Part shown: piece after piece, positions 21,227 through 33,455 of the stretch
Position numbering within the stretch: position 1 is the first letter of the stretch
How the letters are laid out: the number at the start of each line of letters is the position of its first letter
Notes under the pieces: model-generated
Databases searched by the model: none
What the model was told of the DNA's origin: nothing
Seen by the model: only the letters and a program-made list of their open reading frames with translations
Assembly (NCBI GenBank): GCA_026075535.2
Contig: AP026550.1
Span: 9,610,001-9,674,000 of the forward strand
From: Tricholoma matsutake
Taxonomy: Eukaryota; Basidiomycota; Agaricomycetes; Agaricales; Tricholomataceae
Direction of reading: 5' to 3'
DNA length: 64,000 bases
Made by a program: the position numbers and the translations under genes

Positions 21227-24200
21227 ATGCCTAGTTACACTCCTTCCAGTGCCTTGATAAAACTTTTCTCGTTTGACAGCGCTCCCTGGCAGTGGCCTGC
21301 CTGGCAGGAGCGTACTGGCATCCTCCATGGCCTCTTTCCGGATGACGACTCCAAACTGCCAAAAGGCTGGACTCGTAAGGATGCTGTGGACGTTCAGTCC
21401 TACTTCCGAGCATATCATCTTCTTCCAAACGAAGACAAGAAGCTTGCCTTTGCAATCAACGCGAAGGGTGCTTTGGCCTATCCAGGATGTGAGTTCTGGA
21501 ACAATTTCATTGTGAGAAAATGGGATTCATGGGGTGTTCATACTGTCATCATTGCTGAGCTCAAAGAGTGGGATATCCACCCCCTCGATATTCTTATCTC
21601 TGAGAACAACATTGATGCGCCATGGCCTTCCTCCGATAACTATCTTCCTATGATCCTGGACTCTCTCGCGCTAAAGTTGTTCGGCAAAGAGGCCTTTCCA
21701 AATGGCAGCCTCGTCTTGAGACCAGCACTGCGGGAAGCATTTCGAATTATTCCACAGAGGTCCTGGAATACGATTCGCATTCAGGTAAATGCAATGAAGA
21801 ACCGTCCAATTGAGATTGAGGCTGCAGCCCTAGCTGCATTCAAAGGTAAGCCGATCCTGTTTTGCCCTTTATTTTTTTTCTTACTGATCGTAGATCTTGA
21901 GACTGGCAAAGTAACTAAGATGAAAGTCTCGCGTGCCATCTGTAATGTTGCCAAGTGGAGGGACACTGCCGAGCTCTTCCATACCGTCGATAACATACAG
22001 AAGGCCCAGGATATGCTTGCTGAGCTTCAGGTAATCCTAGAGGGTTTGGGAGTGAAGATCAAAAAGCAAGTAGCTGCGAAAAGTATGTGGATTATTTCCA
22101 TTAATCTTCCTCTTTGACAAGTCATATACCTAGGTCCCTCCAAGGTAAACCCTGCTGCCCTGCAGCAGTTAGCTACTGAAGAAGACATCAGTGACATGCT
22201 CAACCTCTACCATGAGTACTTTGACGAGGATATGGAGAATGAAGAGGAGCCACCAATATCCGATGCTCTATCCAAAAAACAGACGCTCAATGATTGTGGC
22301 GGCGATTTTGGCATGGAAGAAGAGGCAAAGATGACCCCTGTATCCTTGGCCATGTCGTTGGGCTATAGGACAGGCCTACCTCCATCATTCAACACCATCC
22401 GTGATAGATCGGGGTTGACCCCCTGGGACAACCCTAATTCGTTCTCCTATAAGAATTCTGATGCTCTACCTGATAATCTTTCCAAGTTACCCCTTCATTG
22501 GCACCAGCTGGCTGGCAATCATTCTATCATACAATCCATCCTTTCCAAAGACCCAGACTCCTCACGCATCCTTGTTATCCTTGTTGTGGATGAGGTTGGC
22601 CTTGGGAAAACAGCGCAAGCAATTGGAGTGATTGCGTTTTTCATGCAGGCCATCTTCTTACAGCAGACCAAGAGAAAGTGCCCAAGAATCCTATGTAAGC
22701 GCATCTCACCATCTCTATATCATTGACCCACACTCATCCAGCCTTATTCCAGTGGAACAGCCTTTTCTTGGCGACAAAGATAAGTTCCCATCATTACCGC
22801 ACCTCATCGTTTGTCCTGGTACCCTCGTGGCACAGTGGATGAGTGAACTGAAGGTCTTCTTACAACCCAAATCCATGGACATCTTCATCTATGACAGCCA
22901 AACCGATGGTGACAACTTCTGGAGTACCTCAGGACCCATGCATCTTTCCAAGCATCAACCACACAACTGAATCATCATTGTCTCACATGCGGTGCATAGA
23001 GCTTTTTCAAAATTCAGTGTTACTCACCATGTAGTATTGCAGGCTTTGTTCAAAGAAATGAACAATAACTTCTGTATATCCAAGAAGATCAGGAAAGATG
23101 CTCGGCCTTGGGACTTGCCAACTGCCAAAGGGTCCTTAGAGCACACCCTCTTCAGACACTCCTTTCTCACTGCCATCATTGATGAAGCACACTACATGCG
23201 CAACCCGGGCAACAAGCATTCCAGTGCCTTGAAACTCCTTGAGCAGGCCACAGTGCGGCTAATTATGACTGCCACTCCTCTGCACACATCTTCAAAGGTG
23301 AGTCAGTGATGTAAATATGGAATTGTAACAATGCACAATATCCTTTCATACTTCTATGATATTGCGGCAATGGGTCGTCTTGTTGGTAAATCCCATTTTT
23401 TCACAGAGGCTGCATTCTCTCAGGAGAAGAATAATGCTACTTCGGTTCGGAGAGCAAAGAAGCTTGATGATGATGGAGAAAGTCTACTTGCTGAGCAAGT
23501 GCAGGCTGTAAAGCACCTGCAGAGCCATCTCAAGGGCCATTTCCTCTGCAGGATGACAGAGAGCCTCGACTATGAGGAAAAGCCATTGTTGCCACTACCT
23601 CCATACCAAGAGATCTTAGGCATAGTAACGTTGACCAAGAGAGAGACTGACATCATTCAGACCCGAGCCACCGCTGCCAAAGCAGCATAAGTACAACACC
23701 ATCCCCTTTCTCCCCTCATTTCTCACCCTGTCCATAGTCTTGAAGTGGCTAGTGACATATCGAAGATCCAAACGAAAGTAAGCTGCTGCTTGTGTAATAT
23801 GGTCCAGTCTAACAAATGTCTTGTAGAAGTTTTACCTTGAATACCGCACAGCTGTCGGATATATGAAGGAAGACTCTACTGCAATTTGGCCATCCTTCTG
23901 GATGCTCAAGGAATGGATGCCAGTCAAGAGCACGAAGATGGACATCTGTGCACAACTCTGTGCACATTACCTTACCCACGACAAGGTGGACGACGTATCC
24001 TTTGTGGACGGGCAGCCTGTCTTCCCGAAGATTTTGGGTGTTACGGGGCAACCGCTTCAGAAGACATGCTGTATCATCGTCTTCCAGGAATTCTCTTCCA
24101 TGTCGCAACTTCTTCAAAATGCATGTATCTCATTCTTCACTTTGTTCATATGCCTGACACTATCTTTTCAGGTTCTCCGCCTCTATGGGGTCCAGAGCAT

Positions 24201-25836
24201 TGCCATCAATGGCAAGATCCGCATTGAAAAGCGAGACCAGCTAATAAGGGAGTTCTACAACCCTAAGAATCCCATCAGAGTCCTCATTTTCTCGAGCATC
24301 GGGTCGGCTGGGCTTAACCTTTCTTTGTCCGATATGGTTATATTCTTTGTGAGTATCACCATTCCACATTGCCAAACTAATGTTCATCTGTATTAATCAC
24401 AAATCTGCAGGACCAGCCATGGTCGGCTCAGGATGAACGACAGATACGTGGACAAGCGCACCGTCAACCCCAGAAGAAAATTGTCAAAGTAATCCACCTA
24501 CTTGCAAATGATTCAGCTGACCTTCTGATGAATGCCGTGGCACGAGGCAAATGTGATATGTTTGACGCCTTTGTCAATAAGGAACTTAGAGAAGGTTAGT
24601 CCACAAATTTGTCCTTACTACCATAGGAATTCAAACTGATTTTTTTAGAGTTTGAAAAGCTGCTAAAGGGCTATATTCCAGATGTCCATAATGACACGAA
24701 GCCTGACCCACTGTGCAACAAGCCAAAAAAGCATAAAAAGCCTATCATCGTTGTCGATGACGAATTACCCTTTGTCAGCAAGCCCGATACATCCATATTC
24801 CTGTCAGACCCCGATACCTCTCAATTCCAATCAGAACCAGATATAGGTACTTCGGATGGAGAGGGGTTCAGTGATGCGCCAACTTCAAATATGTCATATG
24901 GCCATCACCCTGAAGGTAAACCTTACGTGCCACATGTGGAGGGAAAATGCTTATTTATTGCTTGTGCAGAGGAGATGGAATTAGACGAGATAGGGGAGAA
25001 GGCCCAAAGAGTATCCACAACCAAACACTGGAGGTCACCTGAGATTGTCAATGAAGGTGGAGAAGGTAACAAAGATGAAGAAGGTACCTTCCTCAACCCA
25101 TTCAAGGTGGCGTACTACTGACAACATTTATACAGAACTCATCATCCTGAATCCCCTGGTTGCTTATGGAAGCTCTGAGGAAGAGAGCCCTCCACCAAAA
25201 CGTTCCAGACAAGGAATGATCGGGGCTGAAGGCCACGCTCAAATAATGGCTGTACACGTCCACCTACAGCAGCAGCCCATTACTTGTAAGTCTTCCAACC
25301 TAGAATCACCAGGAATGACGTTTTGTATAGCTTCTTTGGTAGACCCAGAAAAGGACTCGGAAATGATTGGGAAGAACGACACTGCATCAAAGTCATCCCG
25401 TAAGTCTTTCAATTGATATCAAAATACTTATAATTTAACCAACCCGGTGCCATTACAGCTATTCCACATGCCTCATCAAGCCACGTTGGAGAGAAAAACG
25501 AGGTTAAGACATCTGCATCATCGACGAACACTCTACCTTGGCAATTCCTCGTCTCTTCAGAAGAACAAAGTAAGTTGAGCATAGTTTTGCTTTGCAATCA
25601 ATTGTTACAGGGTACTAGCAGCAAGAAGCTCGGGTTTGCCTAATGAATCAACATCCAAGAAGACAAGACCAAATCCCTTTGCCAGTAAACCCATGCCCAC
25701 ACCCAAACCCAATCCCTTTACCCGCCCATCCATGCAACATGAGGCTCCCAGTCGTCAACCAGGACGATTGGAGAATGTTTCTGTTCGGCCTAAGTCTGCT
25801 CTTAAGGGTAAACGTGTAAAAAAGTCCAAGGCCTGA
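21227..25836 (+). pseudogene. SNF2-family helicase-like ATPase gene, probably inactivated
   Basis: A multi-exon gene starting at MPSYTPSSALIKLF, with TATATAAA about 100 bp upstream. Introns include 21846-21893, 22083-22133 and 22695-22741. An N-terminal ~300-residue region is unassigned. Helicase motifs follow in order: motif I VDEVGLGKTAQ (near 22590), Ia LIVCPGTLVAQW (near 22810), II IIDEAHYMRN (near 23180), III IMTATPLHTS (near 23265), V SSIGSAGLNLS (near 24295) and VI QIRGQAHRQPQ (near 24440). The tail is Ser/Pro-rich and ends in a lysine-rich ALKGKRVKKSKA. SNF2 proteins use ATP to move along DNA and remodel nucleosomes. A TGA at 22968-22970 interrupts the frame where Arg is expected, and the intron at 23298 lacks a clear acceptor AG, so this copy is probably dead. 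Confidence 0.75.
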
Positions 25837-26103
25837 GCTGATCGGATTGACGCTTTGTACATACAGTCTTTTACATTGAGTTACTCGTATGTTCATATTT
25901 TTTATTAGCCTTTGAACCATATAATTCATTTACTTTATGGTAGCATGGTGGTTGGTTATGATGCTGGGGTCATTCACCTTGTCAATGGTCTACTGTCCTC
26001 CATTCCCATGGTTCATCGTCATCCCCTGACCCTGCCAAGCAACTACTCATCCTACTCCATGGTTTCTTGTCTAATACATCATGTGTGACATAACAGGACT
26101 ATC

Positions 26104-27909
26104 CTATGATCTGTCATAGTAGGGATACATCGACCTGTGATGTTCCACCTGTTTGCACAAAGAAGTGTTTGTGAAAACACCAACCGTCTGAAATATGGGC
26201 TCTCCTGACCACTCCATCTCCCACAGATCTGCCATCACTGCCACCTGCAATTCATTAACATAATACTGGGGATTCCTGGCCATATCGAGGCATAGGCCTA
26301 TGTCCATTCGCACAATATCGTTTTTACTTGCAGGAATCGCGTGGCGTTTAGCTTCCAATATTCGGAGAGCCTTAAGTGTAGCAACTACAAATGCATGGAG
26401 GTCATTGATACCCTGCTTCTTTTCGTCCCAGGTGAGTGAAGTATTCGAGCCTATGTCTAATTTCCAGGTATTTGAAGGACCCCTATAAATTAAGTGAAAA
26501 ATGAAACTGCCTTCATAGATAAGGGAAGCTTACATGTTTCTCCATTTTGACAGTGGGACAGCTGTTGTAAGGATAGTGCATTTCCAAATAGAGCTGCCAA
26601 ACCCTTCGGTATGAGAATACCATTTTTGAATAATCTCCCCTTTCATGCCACACCATATGCGCAGTTCACCTGCTGACATGACCAGGGGGTTATACTCCTG
26701 ATAGAACCAGGTAGCAATTCCATCACGTTGTGGAGGCAGAGAGCCAATTGTAAATGGTTTGACATGGCGGCACCCCCACAAGTACGATCTTGAGGGAGTC
26801 AAGCAAGTATGGATATGGCAAATATAAAGACATACCTTTTTGCAACCCAAGTACCGTCAGTCGGAACCGAATTTTGTATGGCTGGTCTTGCTGTGTGGGT
26901 AACCTCTTTTGCAATGTAATCTAGATCACGCTCCAGCTGCCATTTTTCGGTGTGAAAGTCTTGCTCCCAAAGCAGTGGCCATATGGGGACGAGCTTTGCC
27001 AGGTCTTTAAGGTTACAATGAACGTTCATCCATTCTAGTTGTGACCTGACAATTAAAATGGTCAGTTTTCCAGTGGTTTAAATGATTGAACAATTGCGCA
27101 CACTGTTTGCATGGAAAAATCAAGAACAATGACATCATAAGATTGGAACCAGACAAAGTTGTGGTCATTGACATGGCTGGTGAAGTCTTTGAATGTAAGT
27201 AGTTCGCCAGATGACCCTTGGTTTCTCTTCAAGATGTTGGTTGCAACCAAAACCTAGAATTGTTTTCGGTAATGTCATTGATGTACTGAAATTGGGACTT
27301 ACCCATGAAAGTACCAACACAGAAGGTTCTTTTTTATTCCTTGAGTCTTGGTATATTGCACATTTCCAAGCTCTTTTATGTTCAGGCTTATGAATGGGCG
27401 ACCACAGAGCTTCTTGATCAGACTTCCATGCACTTGCCTCTGTCACACTCCAGAAACTTTGTGTCACCCATTCAAGCGTAGGGAACCCCTCTTTTCTTTC
27501 GGGATGGCCGCTGTGTTCCTCTGGAAGAACCCACAAATATTTCAGCAGAATGGTAGTATCCAAAATTGTTGTGTCGTTTTTCTTGCCCATTAGAAATTTG
27601 TTGCCCAGGCAGTCAGGGTCACAACTGCTATGAATGTTGGAGTTGGATTGATGGGTGGCCAGGGCACCCCCTGCTCCTGAGAGAGATTTACAGTTCTTGC
27701 ATGTATGTGGACAGTCCTAACAAGCATGGTTAATATGTGCAAAATTGAACAACCAGGTGTTCAAGCTTGCACCTTTCTGGGCTAGAATTGAAATGTCAGG
27801 TATGTGTGATAGGAGTGGGTAATGACTGACTGACTCTTTCCCTTTTTTTGGGTTGTATTGTGTCTTGCATGTTGGCAGGGAGAGCACGCTTTAGAGAGGT
27901 GTTGGACAT
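26104..27909 (-). CDS. Uncharacterised spliced gene E with CxxxC/CxxC motif
   Basis: A minus-strand gene with ATG at 27909 (MSNTSLKRALPANM) and several introns. After two short 5' exons an exon with acceptor TTGTTAG near 27720 reads CPHTCKNCKSLSGAGG and runs through MGKKNDTTILDTTILLKYLW, WVLPEEHSGHPERKEG and WKSDQEALWSP to about 27250. Later exons contain FTSHVNDHNFVWFQSYDVIV, then WPLLWEQDFHTEKWQLERDL, and finish at HHRSMYPYYDRS. The Cys pattern could bind a metal ion. I recognise the family only as an Agaricomycete hypothetical. It is divergent from gene D, and the two starts are embedded in related promoter sequence. Exon borders are partly guessed. Confidence 0.5.
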
Positions 27910-28009
27910 GGTTTTGACGTTGTTGAATGTTGAGCCAAATAATGTACGGTAAGCAGAAGAAACAAATCCTCAGGGCGTACGTCGAGGATCCGTAGACTTT
28001 GTACCCTGT

Positions 28010-28525
28010 GGAATAATAGATGACTACAAACTCGCCGCTACTACTAGCAACGACTTCGAAAATCATCAAAGATGACAGCCAAGAGCTTAGAGTTGAGGCC
28101 TTGGAGATTAGGGTTACCAGGGAAAGACGACTACAAACTTGACGCTACTACTAGCAGCGACTTTGTAGTTGTCAGAGATGGAGTTGATGCTGAAGAATGT
28201 AAGAAAATTCCGGCGACTATAACTTTCGAGTGTGTGGCTGTGTTAAATTCGCGGCTCAAATGGCTCGAATCGAGCCATTCAAGCCATTTGAGCTGCGAAT
28301 TTAACACAGCCACACACTTGACAGGCATCAACTCCATCTTGACTCCATCTTTGACAACTACAAAGTTGCTGCTAGTAGTAGCGGCGAGTTCATAGTCGTC
28401 TTTCCCAGATCACATACTCTCCAAGTCCTCAACCCTACAACCCTACACTCTTGGCTGTCGTCTTTGACGACGAAGTCATTGCTAGTAGTCACGGCGAGTT
28501 TGTAGTAGTCTGTGATTCCACAGGT
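28010..28525. promoter_or_regulatory. Palindromic (foldback) divergent promoter region
   Basis: A long imperfect inverted repeat is centred near 28270. The inner arms share GTGTGGCTGTGTTAAATTCG and its complement around 28232-28318. The outer arms share GCTCTTGGCTGTC-type and CGGCGAGTTTGTAGT sequence and terminate at GTGGAAT/ATTCCAC. Each arm contains the CTAGTAGTAGC motif that recurs downstream at 28990, 29120, 32690, 33050 and 33410. It sits between divergent genes E and D. It could also be a foldback transposon, but it has no obvious target duplication. Confidence 0.75.
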
Positions 28526-28979
28526 TTACTGTACATTGTCAACGACAAATTAACATGTTCTATTCCTTCAGTAAGTATTCATACAATCTTTGAGCTGTTT
28601 CCTCTGCTAACCTGCCAGTGCAGGCTGCCAATCTCTTCTCCCTACACAAATTAACACGTTCCATTCCTCCAGTAAGTATTCCGACAGCTACCTTTTAACC
28701 CATTCTCCCTTAATCTAATCTTTCCTGTTGCTTAGGGTTAGAAAAGCACTTAATCTACCATGTAACACATGGCTTAGATGTTTGGACTTATGAATAAAAT
28801 TCTGTAGTCAGTACTATACACGTACATGTCATAAACTCAACACTGCCACATAGTTATAGCCAGTTATATATAAGTAACCGGATTTTCTCAACTTCATCGA
28901 TCTCAATCATTGATCATCATTGGCAACTCGCTGGTAGTAGTACCAACGAGGGATTCCATCTTATCATTGGGACTTGCCT

Positions 28980-29215
28980 GTCCTCTTAGACGGTCTGTGA
29001 AGTCGTGGCTAGTAGTAGCTGCGAGGTCATAGTAGTCTGCTATTCCAATCCAAGGTTCTAGATTCTACAGGTCCTCAATGTATGCTCTTGGCTGTCGTCT
29101 TTGACGATCTGCAAAGTCACGGCTAGTAGTAGCCATGAGTTCGTAGTTGCCTATTATCCCAACGCCACTTTCTGGGTTATAAAGTCTAAGGATCCTCGAC
29201 ATACACTCTGGGGGC
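28980..29215 (+). repeat. Further copies of the CTAGTAGTAGC promoter motif
   Basis: Two more direct copies (AAGTCGTGGCTAGTAGTAGC near 29000 and AAGTCACGGCTAGTAGTAGC near 29110). Each is followed by GTAGT-rich sequence and GGATCCTCGAC-type phrases that match, in mirror image, the leader of gene E (near 27985). Confidence 0.7.
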
Positions 29216-29381
29216 TTTGTTATTTCCTCTGCTCACTGCACATCATCAATCTTCTTATACATCGACGACGACAAACTAACATGTTTGATTCCTCCAGTAA
29301 GTATCCCAAGAGCTATCTTTAAACCCATTCTCCCCATCTAACCTCCTTCCTGTAGCTATAGCCGCAATACACTTACGCAGC

Positions 29382-32300
29382 ATGGACTTCTTTGACGTTC
29401 CACTAGAACAGGATGAATTAGCTATATGGCATGCCTGTCAGGAGAAAATCTACATATTCTGGGAGCCTGAAAACTGGGGCCTCTGGTCATCACCCAACAT
29501 GTGGTACCTCCGCAAACCTGTTCATCGCCCATCCTCCGATGGCGACAACGGGTTATTGAGGGACTACTACCGTAGGCCCCACAAGACACGCTGGCTCGAT
29601 CCCCTAGAGCCTTTCCTTGGCTTCTGGCCATTACGCCCTGAGTGGATTGGACCTTTCACATGCCTTAATCTTATACCTGGTTGCCTCCACATAATCTGGT
29701 GGAAGGATGGGCAAACATGGCATATCAATTTGGACATGGCTGTAGGCTGGCAGGTCTTGGAGGGGAAACTGGTTAGGCTTGGGACTGGTCTTCTTTGTCG
29801 ACATATCACGGCTCGGTATGATTGGTCAGAGATCCGCCCCTCCATCCTCCCATACGAATTTCACTACATGGACCATTTTAGATCGTCAGACGATTGTGCC
29901 GTGGCCATTTATAGATCTTGCAATGCCTTTATCATGCTTACAACATTCGTATCCTTCACCATTGCCCTGGACTTGGCTGCATACCCTCCAGTTGAAGGAA
30001 CCACACCCAACTGGCTATTTTATGCGCAAACTAAGCTGGGCATGGACCCTGCATGGCTCAGCAAGCTCGCAGAGTCTCTTGTCTGTAACTTCACCCCAGG
30101 GTTTCGTCCTGGAAGCTATGTTAAGTCCAATGTTTCCATGTACAAGCAGATATTTGCTGCATTCAAGACTGCAAATGTCCCTCTATTCATTAACTGGGGC
30201 TACCACCCTCCAATACTCAAGGACGATGACCTTGTCTGGCAATATCGCCCATGCAAAGCTGAAGTGAGACATGCCATAGATATTTACTATAATCAAATGC
30301 CACCCGCCGATGATCCTCGTGGAAGTATTGCATTTTGGTACAACATGAATGCCCAGGGCCAATCAGTCATCCCACAATCGTCACTACCCACCCTTCAAAC
30401 CTATCGCTATCCATTGCCACTTTTAAATAATGAAGGCCCACAGGTCGGCATGGATGATTCGCCGGTATCCCCATCCCCATCTCATCAAGGAGAAGACGAC
30501 TCTCCCAATCCACGAATAGACGGTCCTAAAGTCCTTCTGGCCCATCTTGCCAAGGAGTGGATGGCCATAATGCAAAGTGAGACTGACGATGCAGCTCATC
30601 GTCGACAACATATGGAGTTTAAAGCCGAGGCGGAGAGGGTCGACCAGACGTTAAGTCAACTGATGATTGGAGAAGCCCTGATTGTATGGGTCAAGCAAGG
30701 AAACAACGCACATAGGCCGTATGCTGTACCTCGAGAAAAGTGGGATGACACATGGCATTTATATTTACAAAAGGAGCGTCACTATACCGCAGATTATGAT
30801 GAATGGAACCTGATTAGGGAAGGAGACTTTGATGACAGTGATAGAGGGGTTTTTCCTCTTGAGTATTCATATACACGTGCAAAGGCTCCTATGGAGCCTG
30901 CCAGACTGTCTGAACTTAGACCCAACAGCCAGGAATGCCACTCGAGCAAGACGATAGAAGAACGGATCGAGAAGCTGTGGAAGGTTAGATATTCTGGAGA
31001 AGATGATGATGCCGATGGGTTGAGTAGTAGCGACGACGACAAAGAAGAAGAGTACGAAGACATGAAGGGTAGTAGCAGCAAGAGGAAATGGAGCCAAGGC
31101 GCCTCCATTCCATGCAAGAGAGTTATCCCTTGGGACAATCGTGCAGAGCCGCATATCATGGAACAAATGACACCACAGTCAACCCAACAACGCAACTTGG
31201 ACCCCTCCATTTATTCTTTCTCAGCCTCTCGTTTTCCAAGCCCAGATGCGAAGGCTGTCATGCGCAATAAATACAGGTACTTGATATCTGAGCCTTACAC
31301 CCCTAGCCGTCATATGTCAGAAGTAATACGGTGCGAGGATGGTAAAGTGGTTGCAGGCCTCTCGAAAGTGACGATTGCCTTAAAGAGGCTGGGGTTAGAT
31401 TCGGCAAATCACACTCCAGAAACGACAGCATGCACGGCTGACTTCTACAACTACTTCCACCTTGCAAAGGACCCAAAGTTCTCTCCTCCATCATGGGACT
31501 TTGCACCAATGCTCCACCATGAAATAGTAGACCATGCCTACTTCCACTACTGCCGCATCAGCAGCGAGCGCCACATCATTGGTGTTCAAGGAAAGCCGCT
31601 GGTCAACCAGTGGTACCTTCTCGTTTTATATGATGTGCGGGCAGTCACAGAACTGTTCTACCAGCAGCCTGAATCTATTGGACAAATGGTCCGATACCTG
31701 ATTCAGCAAGGTATCCCCTTCTCAACTGCAAAGCCCTTTAGGAAACCACCCCGCACTCCTGCTCGCCCCTCAGAACTTACCCTTGGCTACCGCCCTCACA
31801 GCTACCAGTTCAGCCTCTCGGATTTTTCAGTGTATGAAAAGAAAAAAGGCGATCTACTCTCCGGTTCTGCAGGACGCGCTGCACTTATGCATGGTGGAAT
31901 AGTATGGAGGCTAGCTGTTGATGCTGTACAGCATAAGAGGATTACCAGTGGTCCAGTATCAAGTGTGGCTTGGAGTGGAAAGAACATCGTGGATCTGAAT
32001 GGCTATACTCTGGTTGATGACAACCTATCTCCAGCTGCAGAGGACGCCATATGTGGTGTCTACAGAGTCTACACCGGTATGTATAACTTTCATTTCAGAC
32101 GAAAAATACTACTAATGCTACTATATCTACAGATCAAAAGTTACAAACAGAAGACAGGTCTTGGTTTCCCAAGGCCTCAATATGGGCATCATCTGGGTAT
32201 AACCATGGCTACTGGATGGTGGATAATGAGCAGTGGTACCAGAATCGATTGCACGAGATTCAGGCCAGATCAAAACCAAAAAATTCCAAAGAGTGGAGGG

Positions 32301-32407
32301 CTGCATTGGCAACGATTTGCGCGGGGCCCGTTACAAAACTCAAGACGTTAATCAACGCCGCTTGTGACAAATTCCTGCAAGGCGATTTATCATATTGGGA
32401 GGAGTAG
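29382..32407 (+). CDS. Uncharacterised gene D (conserved Agaricomycete hypothetical, ~990 aa)
   Basis: Exon 1 (29382-32076) is open for 898 codons. An intron at 32077-32132 (GTATGT...CTACAG) joins in phase to exon 2, which ends at TAG after GDLSYWEE. The N-terminus reads MDFFDVPLEQDELAIWHACQ, then WEPENWGLWSSPNMWYL, FLGFWPLRPEWIGPFTCLNL and WWKDGQTWHINLD, all Trp-rich and globular. Residues 400-620 form a charged, low-complexity linker with an Asp/Glu/Lys stretch. The C-terminal half has RYLISEPYTPSRHMSEVIRC and a conserved-looking YHFC-type core. I know close relatives only as hypothetical proteins. No catalytic motif, signal peptide or membrane segment is evident. The frame is intact, unlike most genes here, so it may be functional. 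Confidence 0.75.
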
Positions 32408-32680
32408 TAAAATACACACAGACATTTTTCATTGGTTGTTCATATATGTCAGCCATTATCATTTGTACATAGTTTATTTTTGGTCCATGCCTATATATAT
32501 CATTCCATTCTTGAATTATAAGTTATGCAAACCAAATATATTTTTAAAATGACCTTTCGGCCAGTATTTACTCAAGGAATTGAATTGGGTTACTCGGGCG
32601 ACCAGGGCACGAGATATCGTCACGTGATCAATATTTCCGGTTGTTTCATTTACTATATTTACACACATTCTCCTCGACGA
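32408..32680. other. 3' flank of gene D
   Basis: AT-rich sequence with ATATATATCATT and TTTTTAAAATG tracts, consistent with a fungal 3' UTR and polyadenylation region. No other feature. Confidence 0.4.
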
Positions 32681-32684
32681 TCTA

Positions 32685-33455
32685 CAAACTCGTGGCTAGT
32701 AGTAGCTGCAAGTTGGTAGTCGTGTGTTATGCGAAGGGCTCTATGTTTGGCCTCTGTGCTCTGAGGCGGTCGTCTTTGATGATCCGAGTTCATAGTCGTC
32801 TATTAAAACCATTGAAGGCAATTATAACATGTTAGATCTCGACAACTGCTCGTGTGCGGCCTCTGTGGAATGCCTGAGCAGTTTGACGAATCCAGAACGC
32901 GTTATCTTTGGACCACTGTTCGTGTGTGGCCTCTGTGGAATGCCTGAGCAGTTCGACTTGTCCAATCTGCATTATCTTTTGATGAATCTATGCAACTTCT
33001 TATATGTGGCCTTCTTATCCGAGGTGGTCATCTTTGACAATCTGTGAAGTCGTGGCTAGTAGTAGCTGCGAGTTCATAGTCATCTATCAAAACCATTGAA
33101 GGCAATTATAACGTGTTAGATCTCAACAACTGCTCGTGTGCGGCCTCTGTGGAACACCTGAGCAGTTCGACAAATCCAGAACGTATTATCTTTGGACCAC
33201 TGTTTGTGTGCAGCCTCTGTGGAACGCCTGAGCAGTTTGACAAATCCAGAATGCATTATCTTTGGACCACTGTTTGTGTGCGGCCTCTGTGGAATGCCTG
33301 AGCAGTTTGACTTGTCCAATCCGCATTATCTTTTGACGAATCTATGCAACTACTTATATGTGGCCTTCTTATCCGAGGCAGTCATCTTTGACGATCTGTG
33401 AAGTCGTGGCTAGTAGTAGCTGCGAGTTCATAGTCATCTATCAAAACCATTAAAG
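32685..33455 (+). repeat. Higher-order tandem repeat with 70-bp monomers
   Basis: GGCCTCTGTGGAA recurs at 32858, 32928, 33142, 33212 and 33282, a 70-bp period in blocks of two and three. Each block is enclosed by a ~110-bp segment with GTGGCTAGTAGTAGCTGCGA and AAAACCATTGAAGGCAAT. The CTAGTAGTAGC motif is shared with the gene D/E promoter region. Confidence 0.85.

Noticed and set aside
14267..22970. In-frame TGA as selenocysteine or an altered genetic code
   Set aside because: The TGA codons fall where Arg or Trp is expected, intact genes (gene D, copia-1) read normally, and a deamination origin explains them.
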